Assembly (NCBI RefSeq): GCF_900101475.1
Contig: NZ_FMZV01000008.1
Location: 1 to 64,000 of the forward strand
DNA: 64,000 bases
DNA from: Ruegeria marina
GTDB taxonomy: Bacteria > Pseudomonadota > Alphaproteobacteria > Rhodobacterales > Rhodobacteraceae
Direction of reading: 5' to 3'
A model generated the notes under the pieces. That model had not been told where the DNA came from. It searched no databases and saw nothing but the letters and a program-made list of their open reading frames with translations. Each line of letters opens with the position of its first letter. Positions within the stretch are counted from its first letter, which is position 1. Shown piece by piece: positions 8,490 through 17,441 of the stretch. The translations under genes and the position numbers were made by a program.

Positions 8490-8693
8490 GTTGGCTGACG
8501 AATAGGCGCTTGGCCCCGGCTAGACAAGGGGCATGCGCGTGAAATCTTGCCGAGGCGCGCGCGGCGGGCTTTCAATGGAACCGTCTGCGCGTTATTATCC
8601 GCGCAACGTGGGCGTCATACCCACACCAGTGCAATGACCGGAAAACCGGCACCGGGGCAGAATCGCTCCGGAACAGGCAAGGAAACGACCGAA

Positions 8694-9566
8694 ATGTACC
8701 TTGAAATGCGGAAAACCGGTGCTCGCATGCGCATGGCTGCATTAGGCTTGAGTATCCTGTTTCTGGCGGCATGCGAGGAAGGGGCGGGCTTGCCCTTTCT
8801 CGAGCCGCAAGACAAGGATGTCGCCGCATCCGAAACCCGCAGCACCAAGCTTGTCGAACGCGATGTCGAGGCGCCGGAGGTATTCCAGGTGACAGAAGCA
8901 GGCCTTTGGGACGGTCGGCCTTCTCTGGGCGGCGTCTGGGTCGCGCATCCGGACGTGAAGGAACCCGAACGCGTCATTATCCGCAATGCAAGCAACGACA
9001 AGTTCGTGATTGGCGCCCTGTTCCGCCGGGAACGCGACATCCCCGGCCCGCGCATACAGGCATCCTCTGACGCCGCCGCCGCCCTGGGCATGCTCGCCGG
9101 GGCACCCGTGGAGTTGAACGTGACAGCATTGCGCCGCGAAGAAGTCCAGGAGGAACCCGTTCCCGAAGCGACGGACACCGAAACCGAATCCCTGGAGAAA
9201 ATGCCCGAAGTCACCGAGACCGCGCTTGACCCGGTCGAGGGTGCTGCGGCCGCAATCGAAGCCGCGGCGCCAACGCCGCAGCCCGTCGCGGCACCTGTCG
9301 CTGCTACCACACCGAAACCCTCGACCTCGTCGCCTGGCAAGGCCTATGTCCAGATCGGCATCTTCAGCGTCGGGGAAAATGCAAATCGTGCCGCCGACCA
9401 GATACGCGCGGCAGGTATGGTGCCGACCGTTCGCGAAGAGAATACCAACGGCAAGCCATTCTGGCGTGTCGTTGTCGGTCCGGCGCAATCGAAATCCGAA
9501 CTCACGACGCTGTTGGACCAGGTCAAGTCCACTGGGTTCTCGGATGCCTATGCAGTGAAGAAGTAA
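8694..9566 (+). CDS. SPOR-domain lipoprotein
   Basis: About 290 residues from the ATG at 8694, which has an AAGGAAA site upstream; an ATG at 8706 is also possible. A type II signal peptide has the lipobox LAAC, so the mature protein should be lipid-anchored. The middle (about residues 150-215) is an acidic and Ala/Pro-rich linker. The C-terminal ~75 residues form a SPOR domain (KAYVQIGIFSVGENANRAAD, then FWRVVVGP). SPOR domains bind peptidoglycan stripped of stem peptides at division sites. It lies 18 bases upstream of the D-Ala-D-Ala carboxypeptidase gene, fitting a joint role in cell-wall remodelling. Confidence 0.88.
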   Translation: MYLEMRKTGARMRMAALGLSILFLAACEEGAGLPFLEPQDKDVAASETRSTKLVERDVEAPEVFQVTEAGLWDGRPSLGGVWVAHPDVKEPERVIIRNASNDKFVIGALFRRERDIPGPRIQASSDAAAALGMLAGAPVELNVTALRREEVQEEPVPEATDTETESLEKMPEVTETALDPVEGAAAAIEAAAPTPQPVAAPVAATTPKPSTSSPGKAYVQIGIFSVGENANRAADQIRAAGMVPTVREENTNGKPFWRVVVGPAQSKSELTTLLDQVKSTGFSDAYAVKK

Positions 9567-9584
9567 GACGGAGGTTCACACCCG

Positions 9585-10751
9585 ATGTTGATGGCGTGCC
9601 GTTCCGCCGCGCTGGCCCTGGGGCTGGCGCTCACCGCCCTTCCAGCCTTCGCGTTCGATACTTCGGCACGCGCGGCCTATGTGCTCGATCAGAGCACGGG
9701 GACCGTGTTGCTGGACAAGAATGGTAACGAACCGCTGCCCCCGGCTTCGATGTCCAAGCTGATGACGCTCTATGTCGCCTTCGAGGCGCTGCGTGACGGT
9801 CGCCTGACCCTGGACGAACGCCTGCCGGTGTCGGAACACGCGATGAGCTATGGCGGCTCGACCATGTTTCTCAACACCACCGACCGGGTCCGGGTCGAAG
9901 ACCTGCTGCGCGGCATCATCGTGCTAAGTGGCAATGACGCATGCGCCGTCATCGCCGAAGCGCTGAGTCCCGACGGCACAGAAGCAGGGTTTGCACGGTT
10001 CATGACCAAACGCGCCGAACTGCTTGGGATGACCCAATCGACATTCGCCAACTCCAACGGGTGGCCGGCGGCGGGTCAACTGATGTCGGTGCATGACCTG
10101 GCAATCCTGGCCAGCCGCCTGATCGCGGACTTTCCAGAGTATTATCCGCTGTTCTCCGAGACCGAGTTCGCATTTGACGGCCGTGCGCCTTCAAACATCC
10201 GCAACCGCAACCCGCTGTTGCGGCTCGATATCGGAGCGGACGGGTTGAAGACAGGACATACCGCCGAAGCCGGCTATGGTCTGGTCGGTTCGGCAAAGCA
10301 GGGTGACCGCAGGGTGATCTTTGTCATTACCGGCCTGGAAAGCGACACTCGCCGCGCAGAGGAGGCCGAAGCGATCGTGAACTGGTCCTTTCGCCACTTT
10401 GCCACCAAAACCGTCGCCTATGCCGATCGCCCGGTCACCCAGGCCGAAGTCTGGATGGGAGCAAAACAATCGGTAGGACTGGTTCCTGCCGAGGATCTGG
10501 AATTGTTGTTGCCGGTGCTTTCGGAAAAGCGCATCGAGGCCGAGGTGGTTTACGATGGCCCTGTCAATGCTCCGATCGCCAAGGGGCAGAAGATTGCCGA
10601 TCTGGTGATCAAGCCCGGTGAACTGCCCGAGATCCGACGTCCGCTCGTGGCAGCCGAGAACGTGGATACCGGCGGTTTCGTCGTGCGCATGAAAACCGCC
10701 GCGACATTGCTTCTGCAACGGTTCGGCGCCGGCGCGACGGAGGCGATGTGA
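9585..10751 (+). CDS. dacC: D-alanyl-D-alanine carboxypeptidase (S11, PBP5-like)
   Basis: 388 residues with a Sec signal peptide ending PAFAF. All three active-site motifs are present: SxxK in PASMSKLMT (about residue 55), SGN in VLSGNDA (about 112), and KTG in DGLKTGHT (about 221). The C-terminal ~100 residues are the beta-rich PBP5 C-terminal domain with a final amphipathic segment for membrane association. It trims the terminal D-Ala from peptidoglycan stem peptides in the periplasm. The gene overlaps tmk by 4 bases and opens the dac-tmk-holB-tatD-MBL run. The exact paralogue name (dacA, dacC or dacF) is uncertain. Confidence 0.93.
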   Translation: MLMACRSAALALGLALTALPAFAFDTSARAAYVLDQSTGTVLLDKNGNEPLPPASMSKLMTLYVAFEALRDGRLTLDERLPVSEHAMSYGGSTMFLNTTDRVRVEDLLRGIIVLSGNDACAVIAEALSPDGTEAGFARFMTKRAELLGMTQSTFANSNGWPAAGQLMSVHDLAILASRLIADFPEYYPLFSETEFAFDGRAPSNIRNRNPLLRLDIGADGLKTGHTAEAGYGLVGSAKQGDRRVIFVITGLESDTRRAEEAEAIVNWSFRHFATKTVAYADRPVTQAEVWMGAKQSVGLVPAEDLELLLPVLSEKRIEAEVVYDGPVNAPIAKGQKIADLVIKPGELPEIRRPLVAAENVDTGGFVVRMKTAATLLLQRFGAGATEAM

Positions 10752-11383
10752 CCGCTCAGGGGCTGTTCCTGACGTTCGAGGGCATCGACGGGTCCGGCAA
10801 GTCAACCCAAGCCCGCCTTTTAGCCGAAACGCTACGCCGCCTTGGGCATGACGTTGTCCTGACCCGCGAACCGGGCGGGTCACCCGGGGCCGAGGAGATC
10901 CGGCGTCTCGTGCTCGAAGGCGACCCCGACCGCTGGTCGGCGGAGACCGAGATTCTCTTGTTTACGGCCGCCCGCCGCGATCACCTGGAGCGCACGATCC
11001 TGCCCGCACTCGCGGCCGGTAAGATCGTCGTCTGCGACCGGTTCGCTGATAGCACCCGGATGTACCAGGGCCTGTCGCGGGGCGATCTGCGCCGCTTGGT
11101 CGATCAGTTGCACGCGCTGATGATCGGGCGTGAACCGGACCTGACCGTGCTGATCGACATGGACCCGGAAACGGGACTGTCGCGTGCCAAAGGCCGGCAC
11201 GGCAACGAAGAGCGGTTCGAGGACTTCGGGCCGGACCTGCAACGCCGCATGCGCACGGGCTTTCTTGCGCTGGCCCAAGAATTCCCGGACCGTTTCCGAG
11301 TCATCGACGGAAATCGCGACATGGACATGGTGGCAGCCGATGTGACAGAGATTGTCACGCGGGAACTGCAAAGGTTCTCATGA
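10748..11383 (+). CDS. tmk: Thymidylate kinase
   Basis: 211 residues, the usual length. It phosphorylates dTMP to dTDP for DNA synthesis. The P-loop is FEGIDGSGKST (about residues 9-19), followed by TREPGG and the DRFADST segment near residue 95, with a lid region around RAKGRHGNEERFE. The start is a GTG overlapping the carboxypeptidase stop; the 3' end overlaps holB by ATGA. The pairing of tmk with holB is widespread in bacteria and supports both assignments. Confidence 0.96.
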   Translation: MTAQGLFLTFEGIDGSGKSTQARLLAETLRRLGHDVVLTREPGGSPGAEEIRRLVLEGDPDRWSAETEILLFTAARRDHLERTILPALAAGKIVVCDRFADSTRMYQGLSRGDLRRLVDQLHALMIGREPDLTVLIDMDPETGLSRAKGRHGNEERFEDFGPDLQRRMRTGFLALAQEFPDRFRVIDGNRDMDMVAADVTEIVTRELQRFS

Positions 11384-12501
11384 GCGACGAATTTCAACCT
11401 CCGGACCAGGCGCCCGGTGCGCCGCATCCGCGCGAGACCCCTCGCCTGTACGGACAGGAGGAGGCGGAGCGCGCCTTTCTCGATGCCTATTCTTCGGACC
11501 GGCTGCACCATGGCTGGCTGCTGACCGGCCCGCAAGGCGTGGGCAAGGCGACCCTGGCCTGGCGGATCGCGCGGTTCCTTCTGGCCACGCCGCCGCAATC
11601 CGATGGCGGGCTTTTCGGTGCACCGCCGCCGCCAAAAACGCTCGATATCGACCCCAACCACCCGGTCTCGCGCCATATCCTCGCCGGAGCCGAGCCGGGA
11701 TTGGCCCCGATCACCCGATCCGTGAACGAGCAGGGCAAGCTCAGATCCGAGATCGTGGTCGAGGATATCCGCAAGCTTGGCCGCTTTTTCGGGCTGAGCG
11801 CCGCCGACGGGGGGCGGCGCGTGGTCATCGTGGACAGTGCCGACGAAATGAACACAAACGCCGCAAACGCGCTGTTGAAGATGCTCGAAGAGCCCCCCGC
11901 CCGCACAACACTGTTGCTGGTCTCGCATCAGCCGTCGCGCCTGTTGCCCACGATCCGCTCGCGCTGCCGCATGCTGCGCCTGTCCCCCCTCGAACCCGAT
12001 GCACTGCAAGCGGCGCTGGATCAGGCCGGTGCAGAAGTCCCGAGCGCTCCCGAAAGCCTGACCACCCTTGCCGGTGGTTCGGTTGGCACGGCCTTGCGCT
12101 TGCTGGCGCTGGACGGACTCGCGCTCTATGCCGAACTGGTCGCCATTCTGGCCAGCATGCCCAGGCTGGACCGGCCCCGCGCGCTGGCTCTGGCCGAGGC
12201 CGCTGCCGGACGCGACTCCGCCCAGCGCTTTGATCTGCTGCTCTATCTGACCGATATCGCGCTGTTGCGCCTCTCGAGGACGGGCGCCACCGGGCAACCC
12301 CCGTTGCCCGAGGCCGCACCCGGCGAGGCACAGGTTCTGGCTCGCCTTGCCCCCGATCCCGGCAGCGCGCGCCGTTGGGCAGAAACGGCCACGATCGTCT
12401 CGGCCCGCGCCCGCCATGGGCAGGCAGTGAACCTTGACCCCGCAGCACTTGTCCTAGATACGGTGTTCAAGATGCAGGACACCGCCAGTTGGGGCCGATG
12501 A
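11380..12501 (+). CDS. holB: DNA polymerase III subunit delta'
   Basis: 373 residues. The N-terminal AAA+ domain carries GPQGVGKATLAWR, and a Walker B-like VVIVDSADEMN lies at about 147-157. The sensor-1 region is SHQPSRLLPTIRSRC with the SRC motif typical of clamp-loader subunits. Delta' is part of the gamma complex that loads the sliding clamp. It overlaps tmk at the start and tatD at the end (ATGA-type overlaps), so all are probably on one message. Confidence 0.93.
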   Translation: MSDEFQPPDQAPGAPHPRETPRLYGQEEAERAFLDAYSSDRLHHGWLLTGPQGVGKATLAWRIARFLLATPPQSDGGLFGAPPPPKTLDIDPNHPVSRHILAGAEPGLAPITRSVNEQGKLRSEIVVEDIRKLGRFFGLSAADGGRRVVIVDSADEMNTNAANALLKMLEEPPARTTLLLVSHQPSRLLPTIRSRCRMLRLSPLEPDALQAALDQAGAEVPSAPESLTTLAGGSVGTALRLLALDGLALYAELVAILASMPRLDRPRALALAEAAAGRDSAQRFDLLLYLTDIALLRLSRTGATGQPPLPEAAPGEAQVLARLAPDPGSARRWAETATIVSARARHGQAVNLDPAALVLDTVFKMQDTASWGR

Positions 12502-13313
12502 GCGCGACCGAAACCATACCCGAGATCACTGACAGCCACTGCCACCTCGACTTTCCCGATTTCGAAGGCCAGTTGGACGAAATCGTGGCCCGCGCCGCTC
12601 GTGCCGGTGTGACACGGATGGTGACGATCTGCACCCGGCTGAAAAACGAACCGGCTGTGCGCGCTATCGCCGAGGCACATGACCCGGTTTTCTATGCTGC
12701 GGGCACCCACCCGATGAGCGCCGCCCAGGAACCGATGGCCACGGTCGAAGAACTGGTGGCGCTGTCCCGGCACCCGAAATTCGTGGGCATCGGCGAAACC
12801 GGGCTCGATTATCACTATACCGCCGACAGCGCCGAAGTGCAGCGGCAGTCCTTGCGCGTTCACATCCAGGCCGCGCAGGCCACCGGCTTGCCGCTGATCA
12901 TCCATGCGCGCGACGCCGACGAGGACATGGCCCGCATTCTGACCGAGGAGTACCGGAATTCGGCCTATTCCTGCGTCATGCATTGTTTCTCATCCTCCGC
13001 CGAACTGGGACGGGCGGCATTGGATCTCGGCTTCTACCTGTCGATGTCCGGTATTGCCGCATTTCCCAAGAGCCAGGATCTGCGCGATATCTTCGCCGCC
13101 GCGCCGGTGGACCGCATCCTGGTGGAAACGGATGCGCCCTATCTGGCTCCGCCGCCGCATCGCGGCAAACGCAACGAACCCGCCTATGCCGCCCATACCG
13201 CCCGCAAGGGAGCCGAGGTGTTTGGCATGGATTACGCCGCTTTCGCCGCGCAGACGCAGGCCAATTTCGACCGGCTGTTCTCCAAGGCTGCCCGGTTCAG
13301 GGCGGCCGCATGA
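12498..13313 (+). CDS. tatD: TatD-family metal-dependent DNase
   Basis: 271 residues from the ATG at 12498, which overlaps the holB stop. Metal ligands of the TatD TIM barrel are visible: HxH in TDSHCHLDF near the N-terminus, Glu in GIGETGLDYHY, His in IIHARDAD, a His in MHCFSS, and Asp in VETDAPYLAPPPHRG. TatD proteins are Mg-dependent 3'-5' exonucleases linked to oxidative DNA damage repair and DNA turnover. A TTG 9 bases upstream is a less likely start. Confidence 0.93.
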   Translation: MSATETIPEITDSHCHLDFPDFEGQLDEIVARAARAGVTRMVTICTRLKNEPAVRAIAEAHDPVFYAAGTHPMSAAQEPMATVEELVALSRHPKFVGIGETGLDYHYTADSAEVQRQSLRVHIQAAQATGLPLIIHARDADEDMARILTEEYRNSAYSCVMHCFSSSAELGRAALDLGFYLSMSGIAAFPKSQDLRDIFAAAPVDRILVETDAPYLAPPPHRGKRNEPAYAAHTARKGAEVFGMDYAAFAAQTQANFDRLFSKAARFRAAA

Positions 13314-14110
13314 CCAGCGAGCTTCGGTTTACCATTCTGGGTTGCGGTTCGTCCGGCGGCGTCCCGCGTCTGGGCGGACATTGGGGCGAATGTGACCCGG
13401 ACAATCCCAAGAACCGGCGCCAGCGCTGTTCGATGCTTGTCGAACGCGAAGGCCCGGAAGGAACCACGACGGTGCTTATCGACACCAGTCCGGACATGCG
13501 CAACCAGTTGCTCGACAGCGGAACCGGGCGGCTCGATGCGGTGGTCTATACACATTCTCATGCAGATCATGTGCATGGTATCGACGATTTGCGAATGATC
13601 GTCTTCAACATGCGCGCGCGCATCCCGGTCTGGGCAGACGGCGACACCCAGAATGCGCTGCTGTCGCGGTTTGGCTATGCGTTCGTACAACCGGAAGGCT
13701 CGCCCTATCCGCCGATCTTGGACATGAAGACCATCTCGGGTCCTTTCGAGATCGACGGACCCGGCGGCCCCATTCCGTTCCGCCCGTTCCGGGTCGGCCA
13801 CGGATCGATCGACAGCCTTGGTTTCCGTATCCTCGACCTGGCCTATTTGCCGGACGTGGCCGAGATCTACGATGCCGCCTGGTCCGAATTGCAGGGGCTG
13901 GACTGCTGGGTGCTGGACGCATTGCGACGCACGCCGCACCCGACCCATGCACATCTGGAAAAATCCCTGGAGTGGATCGCTCGTGCCGCACCGCGACGCG
14001 CGGTGCTGACCAACATGCATATCGACCTCGACCATGCCACGCTGGAGGCCGAGACCCCAGATCACATCACCCCTGCCCATGACGGCATGGTGATCCGTTA
14101 CCGGATCTGA
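13310..14110 (+). CDS. MBL-fold metal-dependent hydrolase (PhnP-like)
   Basis: 266 residues from the ATG at 13310 overlapping the tatD stop. It starts with the signature LGCGSSGGVPRLGG and has the metal-binding THSHADHVHGIDDLR. Later ligands are in FRVGHGSIDS and MHIDLDHATL. The family includes PhnP-type cyclic phosphodiesterases; the substrate here is unknown. The N-terminal CDPDNPKNRRQRCS segment is typical of the alphaproteobacterial version that follows tatD. The gene ends the dac-tmk-holB-tatD run. Confidence 0.9.
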   Translation: MTSELRFTILGCGSSGGVPRLGGHWGECDPDNPKNRRQRCSMLVEREGPEGTTTVLIDTSPDMRNQLLDSGTGRLDAVVYTHSHADHVHGIDDLRMIVFNMRARIPVWADGDTQNALLSRFGYAFVQPEGSPYPPILDMKTISGPFEIDGPGGPIPFRPFRVGHGSIDSLGFRILDLAYLPDVAEIYDAAWSELQGLDCWVLDALRRTPHPTHAHLEKSLEWIARAAPRRAVLTNMHIDLDHATLEAETPDHITPAHDGMVIRYRI

Positions 14111-14181
14111 CCGCTGCGCTGCGTCGGCCCCGATAACCCCACGCATGGCCCGGTTCAGGGCGAAACGGATAAGATGCGCGC

Positions 14182-15117
14182 ATGTTCCAGGCCCTGATCG
14201 ACGTCATTCTGCCGGTGTTCCTGGTCATCGGCGCAGGCTATGGAGCGACTGCGGGCGGCTATTTCAAACCCGAGCACATAGAAGGCTTGATGCGCTTTAC
14301 CCAGGGTTTCGCCATTCCCTGCCTGCTGTTCCGGGCCATCGCGCATCTGGATCTTGGCGCAAGCTTCGACCCCGCCCTTCTGGGCAGTTTCTACGCCGGG
14401 GCGACATTGTGCTTTGCCGCAGGACTGTTCGGGGCGCGCTTCCTTTTCGGCCGCGATTGGGAGGACAGCGTCGCAATTGGTTTCTGTTGTCTCTTCTCCA
14501 ACTCGGTCCTGCTGGGGCTCGCGATCACCGAACGGGCCTATGGACCCGAGAACCTGACCGGCAACTATGCCATCATCGCGATCCACTCGCCCTTTTGCTA
14601 CGGGCTGGGCATCACCGTGATGGAGATAATCCGCAACCGCGGACGGGGTGGGCGGCGGATGGTCACTTCCGTTCTGGCGGCGATGTTTCGCAATGTTCTG
14701 ATCCTTGGCATCGCCCTGGGGTTCGCCGTGAACATCAGCGGTTTCGGGCTGCCGGGGATCCTGGACGACGGGCTCGCGCTGATCACGCGCGCCGCCCTGC
14801 CGGGTGCGTTGTTCGCTCTGGGCGGTGTTCTGGTGCAGTACCGGCCCGAAGGCGACCTGCGCGTCATCGCCTATGTCTGCGCCATATCGCTTCTGGCGCA
14901 TCCCGCGCTGGTCTGGCTCTTTGGCTCGGTCATGGCCGTGGAACAGGGCCTGTTTCGCTCCGGTGTGCTGAATGCAGCCATGGCGCCCGGGTTCAACGCA
15001 TATATCTTTGCCAACATGTATGGCCGCGCAAAACGCGTTGCAGCCTCTTCCGTGCTGATCGCCACCGCTGCTTCCATCCTGACTGTCTGGATGTGGCTTG
15101 CACTGCTGGGAAGCTGA
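14182..15117 (+). CDS. AEC-family permease
   Basis: 311 residues, nearly all hydrophobic, with about ten predicted transmembrane helices. The layout is that of the auxin efflux carrier/malonate transporter family: two five-helix halves, the first opening VILPVFLVIGAGYGATAGGY, and a C-terminal helix with MAPGFNAYIFANMYG. Such carriers move organic anions across the inner membrane; the substrate cannot be read from sequence. It lies 71 bases after the MBL hydrolase gene on the same strand and may be co-transcribed or separate. Confidence 0.85.
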   Translation: MFQALIDVILPVFLVIGAGYGATAGGYFKPEHIEGLMRFTQGFAIPCLLFRAIAHLDLGASFDPALLGSFYAGATLCFAAGLFGARFLFGRDWEDSVAIGFCCLFSNSVLLGLAITERAYGPENLTGNYAIIAIHSPFCYGLGITVMEIIRNRGRGGRRMVTSVLAAMFRNVLILGIALGFAVNISGFGLPGILDDGLALITRAALPGALFALGGVLVQYRPEGDLRVIAYVCAISLLAHPALVWLFGSVMAVEQGLFRSGVLNAAMAPGFNAYIFANMYGRAKRVAASSVLIATAASILTVWMWLALLGS

Positions 15118-15157
15118 CATTCTTGACTTTGCGCTCGGGCGCGCCACAACTCGGGTC

Positions 15158-15868
15158 ATGACCGAATTGAAACATGCGCTGATCGTCGCCCATGGGCAAC
15201 CCTCGGAGCCGGAGCCGGCAGAGGCGGCCTTGGCCGCGCTCGCCGCACGCGTGAACGCCAATGCAAGCCATATCGCGATACGTTCGGCCACTCTGGCCAG
15301 TCCGGGACGGCTGGAGGAAATTCTGGACGACCTGCCGGACGGTACCCCGGTCTATCCGCTGTTCACCGCCAAAGGCTGGTTTGTCACCCGGGCGTTGCCG
15401 CGTCGGATCGGCGGCCGGGCCTGCCCGGTCATGGAGCCCTTGGGCATCGATCCCGAACTGCCGGATGCTGTCGCGGAATATCTCACGTCCGAACTTGCCG
15501 CCCGCCAATGGGAGGCAACAGCCACCGAACTGGTTCTGGCAGCTCACGGATCAGGACGCAGCCAGAACCCGGCGGAAGTCGCACATGGATTTGCCGACGA
15601 GTTGCAATCGCGGATCGGTTTCGCCCGGCTGACGGTCGGCTTCGTGGAACAGCCGCCCTCGATTGCCGAAGCGGCCCAGGGATGTGGTGAACAATCCCTG
15701 TGCCTGCCCTTCTTCGCCTGTGCCGGTGGACATGTACAGGATGATGTGCCGCAGGCGCTGGCCGAAGCCCGGTTCCCGGGTGACACCTTGCCGGTTCTCG
15801 GCGATCTGCCCGCCGTCACCAGACTGATTGCCCGTCGGATATCAGAGTTTTCGGACGCGGCGACCTGA
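15158..15868 (+). CDS. CbiX/sirohydrochlorin-chelatase-like protein
   Basis: 236 residues from the ATG at 15158. Two half-domains each carry a His-Gly motif typical of type II chelatases: LIVAHGQPSEPEP near the N-terminus and LVLAAHGSGRSQNP near residue 130. LCLPFFACAGGHVQDDVP matches the CbiX metal-binding His region. CbiX and SirB insert cobalt or iron into sirohydrochlorin. No other cobalamin or siroheme gene is nearby, so the role is inferred from family only, and the first half (HGQP rather than HGS) looks divergent. It converges with the next gene. Confidence 0.8.
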   Translation: MTELKHALIVAHGQPSEPEPAEAALAALAARVNANASHIAIRSATLASPGRLEEILDDLPDGTPVYPLFTAKGWFVTRALPRRIGGRACPVMEPLGIDPELPDAVAEYLTSELAARQWEATATELVLAAHGSGRSQNPAEVAHGFADELQSRIGFARLTVGFVEQPPSIAEAAQGCGEQSLCLPFFACAGGHVQDDVPQALAEARFPGDTLPVLGDLPAVTRLIARRISEFSDAAT

Positions 15869-15888
15869 CCCGCCGCCGCGTATCTGGC

Positions 15889-17169
15889 TCAGTTTCCGCT
15901 TGTCGATGCAGAAAAGACCGGAAGCCCGGGCACGGCCGGCGCGGATGAAGCCTGGGTCAAAACCGCAATCCGTTCTGGCGTCTGCCCGAGAACGCCGGAA
16001 CCGCTTTGCGCCGCGTTGAGCGCGAGACGCATCCATTCGCCGGCACGCGCCATCCCGATCGGAGCGCCAAACCCCTGGCGCAACTGGTGGCTGACCATCT
16101 CGCCATACCCCAATTGTCCGGCCGAGGCGAGCAGCGTGGCAGAAGCCAGCGCCATTTCCGCGTCGTCCGTGCGATACCCGACACCCAGGCAAACCTTGCC
16201 GCCGGAAATCAGGCTTGGCATCGGCTGGCCGGAGTTTTGCAGGAATTCCGATGTCGACGCCACGACCTCGGACGGCGCCTTGGTCTCGATACCAACCATC
16301 TGAGGCGCCATTGCCTGTGTCAGGCCGGCACATTGTTGTTCGATCTGGACGGCGGTCAAGTTCGGGATCGTCACTTCGATCTGGCTTGCCTCGATCATCG
16401 CCTGGCTGCGCGCCTGACAGAACTGTTCGTTAAGCGCAAAGACCGGTTCACGTATCTGCCCGGGACGGCTGGGGCCACCGTTGGAGGTGGTCAGCAGGTT
16501 GACCTCGTTGCAATGGGCGTTCACCGATTTCGGCCCATTTTCGGCAAAACCGAAGTTCGGGAGCGCGGCCCCGGTATCGGCACGGGCCGTCACGGTGCCT
16601 TGGCCCGAAACCTGCGGCTGCGCGGCAAGTGCCATCTGGGTTTGCGGCTGTACGGATTGTACGGACTGAGGCGTCTGGATACCGAGTTGTTCGTTGCGGT
16701 AAGTCCGCAAAAGCCCGGCCTGCCCCTGGCTGGCAAGGATCTGATTGTAGGGTGCGACATGCCCGCTCGCCAGAGCGCGCTGATGCGAAGTGAGCAGGAA
16801 CCCGAGTTCGTGCTGATCGAGATAGCCGTCCGAAACAAAGCCCATATCTGCCTGGTACTGGGCAATCGCCCCCCGGCTGCGGCGCCCGAGTGCGCCGTCG
16901 ACCACGCCGGCATTGTAGCCGAAATAATTCAGGGCGGATTGCACCTCGCGGTTCTCCTGTCGCTGCGCAGATGATGAACCCGAACTTCTCGCGGTCGAGC
17001 GTGCGGCCTGTTGCTGCCGCTGCTTGTTCTTGTGCACTTCGTTGACGATCAACCCGCCAAGCAGCGCACCGCCGATAAGGGCTGCTGCTTCGTCGGCCAT
17101 CGCTCTTTGAACTGGAACCACCACGAGACTGGCTGCAACGACCGTTGCACAGATGCGTGTCTGTTTCAT
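15889..17169 (-). CDS. Peptidoglycan-binding-domain secreted protein
   Basis: 426 residues from the ATG at 17169, which has an AAAGG ribosome-binding site. The signal peptide ends VQRAMADE and is followed by a short hydrophobic glycine-rich segment (ALIGGALLGGLIV). Residues about 75-125 are a PG_binding_1 repeat (VQSALNYFGYNAGVVDGALG, then SRGAIAQYQADMGF). The remainder is Gln/Ala-rich with several Cys and no recognised enzyme domain. It is probably periplasmic and binds the cell wall. Plus-strand frames across this gene are shadows. Confidence 0.8.
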   Translation of the reverse strand: MKQTRICATVVAASLVVVPVQRAMADEAAALIGGALLGGLIVNEVHKNKQRQQQAARSTARSSGSSSAQRQENREVQSALNYFGYNAGVVDGALGRRSRGAIAQYQADMGFVSDGYLDQHELGFLLTSHQRALASGHVAPYNQILASQGQAGLLRTYRNEQLGIQTPQSVQSVQPQTQMALAAQPQVSGQGTVTARADTGAALPNFGFAENGPKSVNAHCNEVNLLTTSNGGPSRPGQIREPVFALNEQFCQARSQAMIEASQIEVTIPNLTAVQIEQQCAGLTQAMAPQMVGIETKAPSEVVASTSEFLQNSGQPMPSLISGGKVCLGVGYRTDDAEMALASATLLASAGQLGYGEMVSHQLRQGFGAPIGMARAGEWMRLALNAAQSGSGVLGQTPERIAVLTQASSAPAVPGLPVFSASTSGN

Positions 17170-17441
17170 GCCAATGACCTTTCTTAATTGCCCTCGCACT
17201 CTGCAAGACCACGAAGGACTGGCTTCAAAACAAGAAAATATTTGGGGTAATGGCACCAAACTGCAGGAAACTTGTCAAGTCAGGATACCGTGACCTTCAA
17301 AGCGGTTCCGCCACGGGAGCAAGAAACCGCTACCGGCCAGGCATGTCCGCCGCACAGAAGCCGGGAAGCCTAAAAGCGCGACAACGGCTGCGCGATACAA
17401 CTGTGGCACGCAGCCTGGCCGCCACCACGTTGATCAAGACG

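Noticed and set aside
11104-12417. 437-codon minus-strand open frame over holB
   Set aside because: Antisense to a well-supported holB gene with ATP-binding motifs; Gly/Arg/Gln-rich composition typical of a shadow in high-GC DNA.
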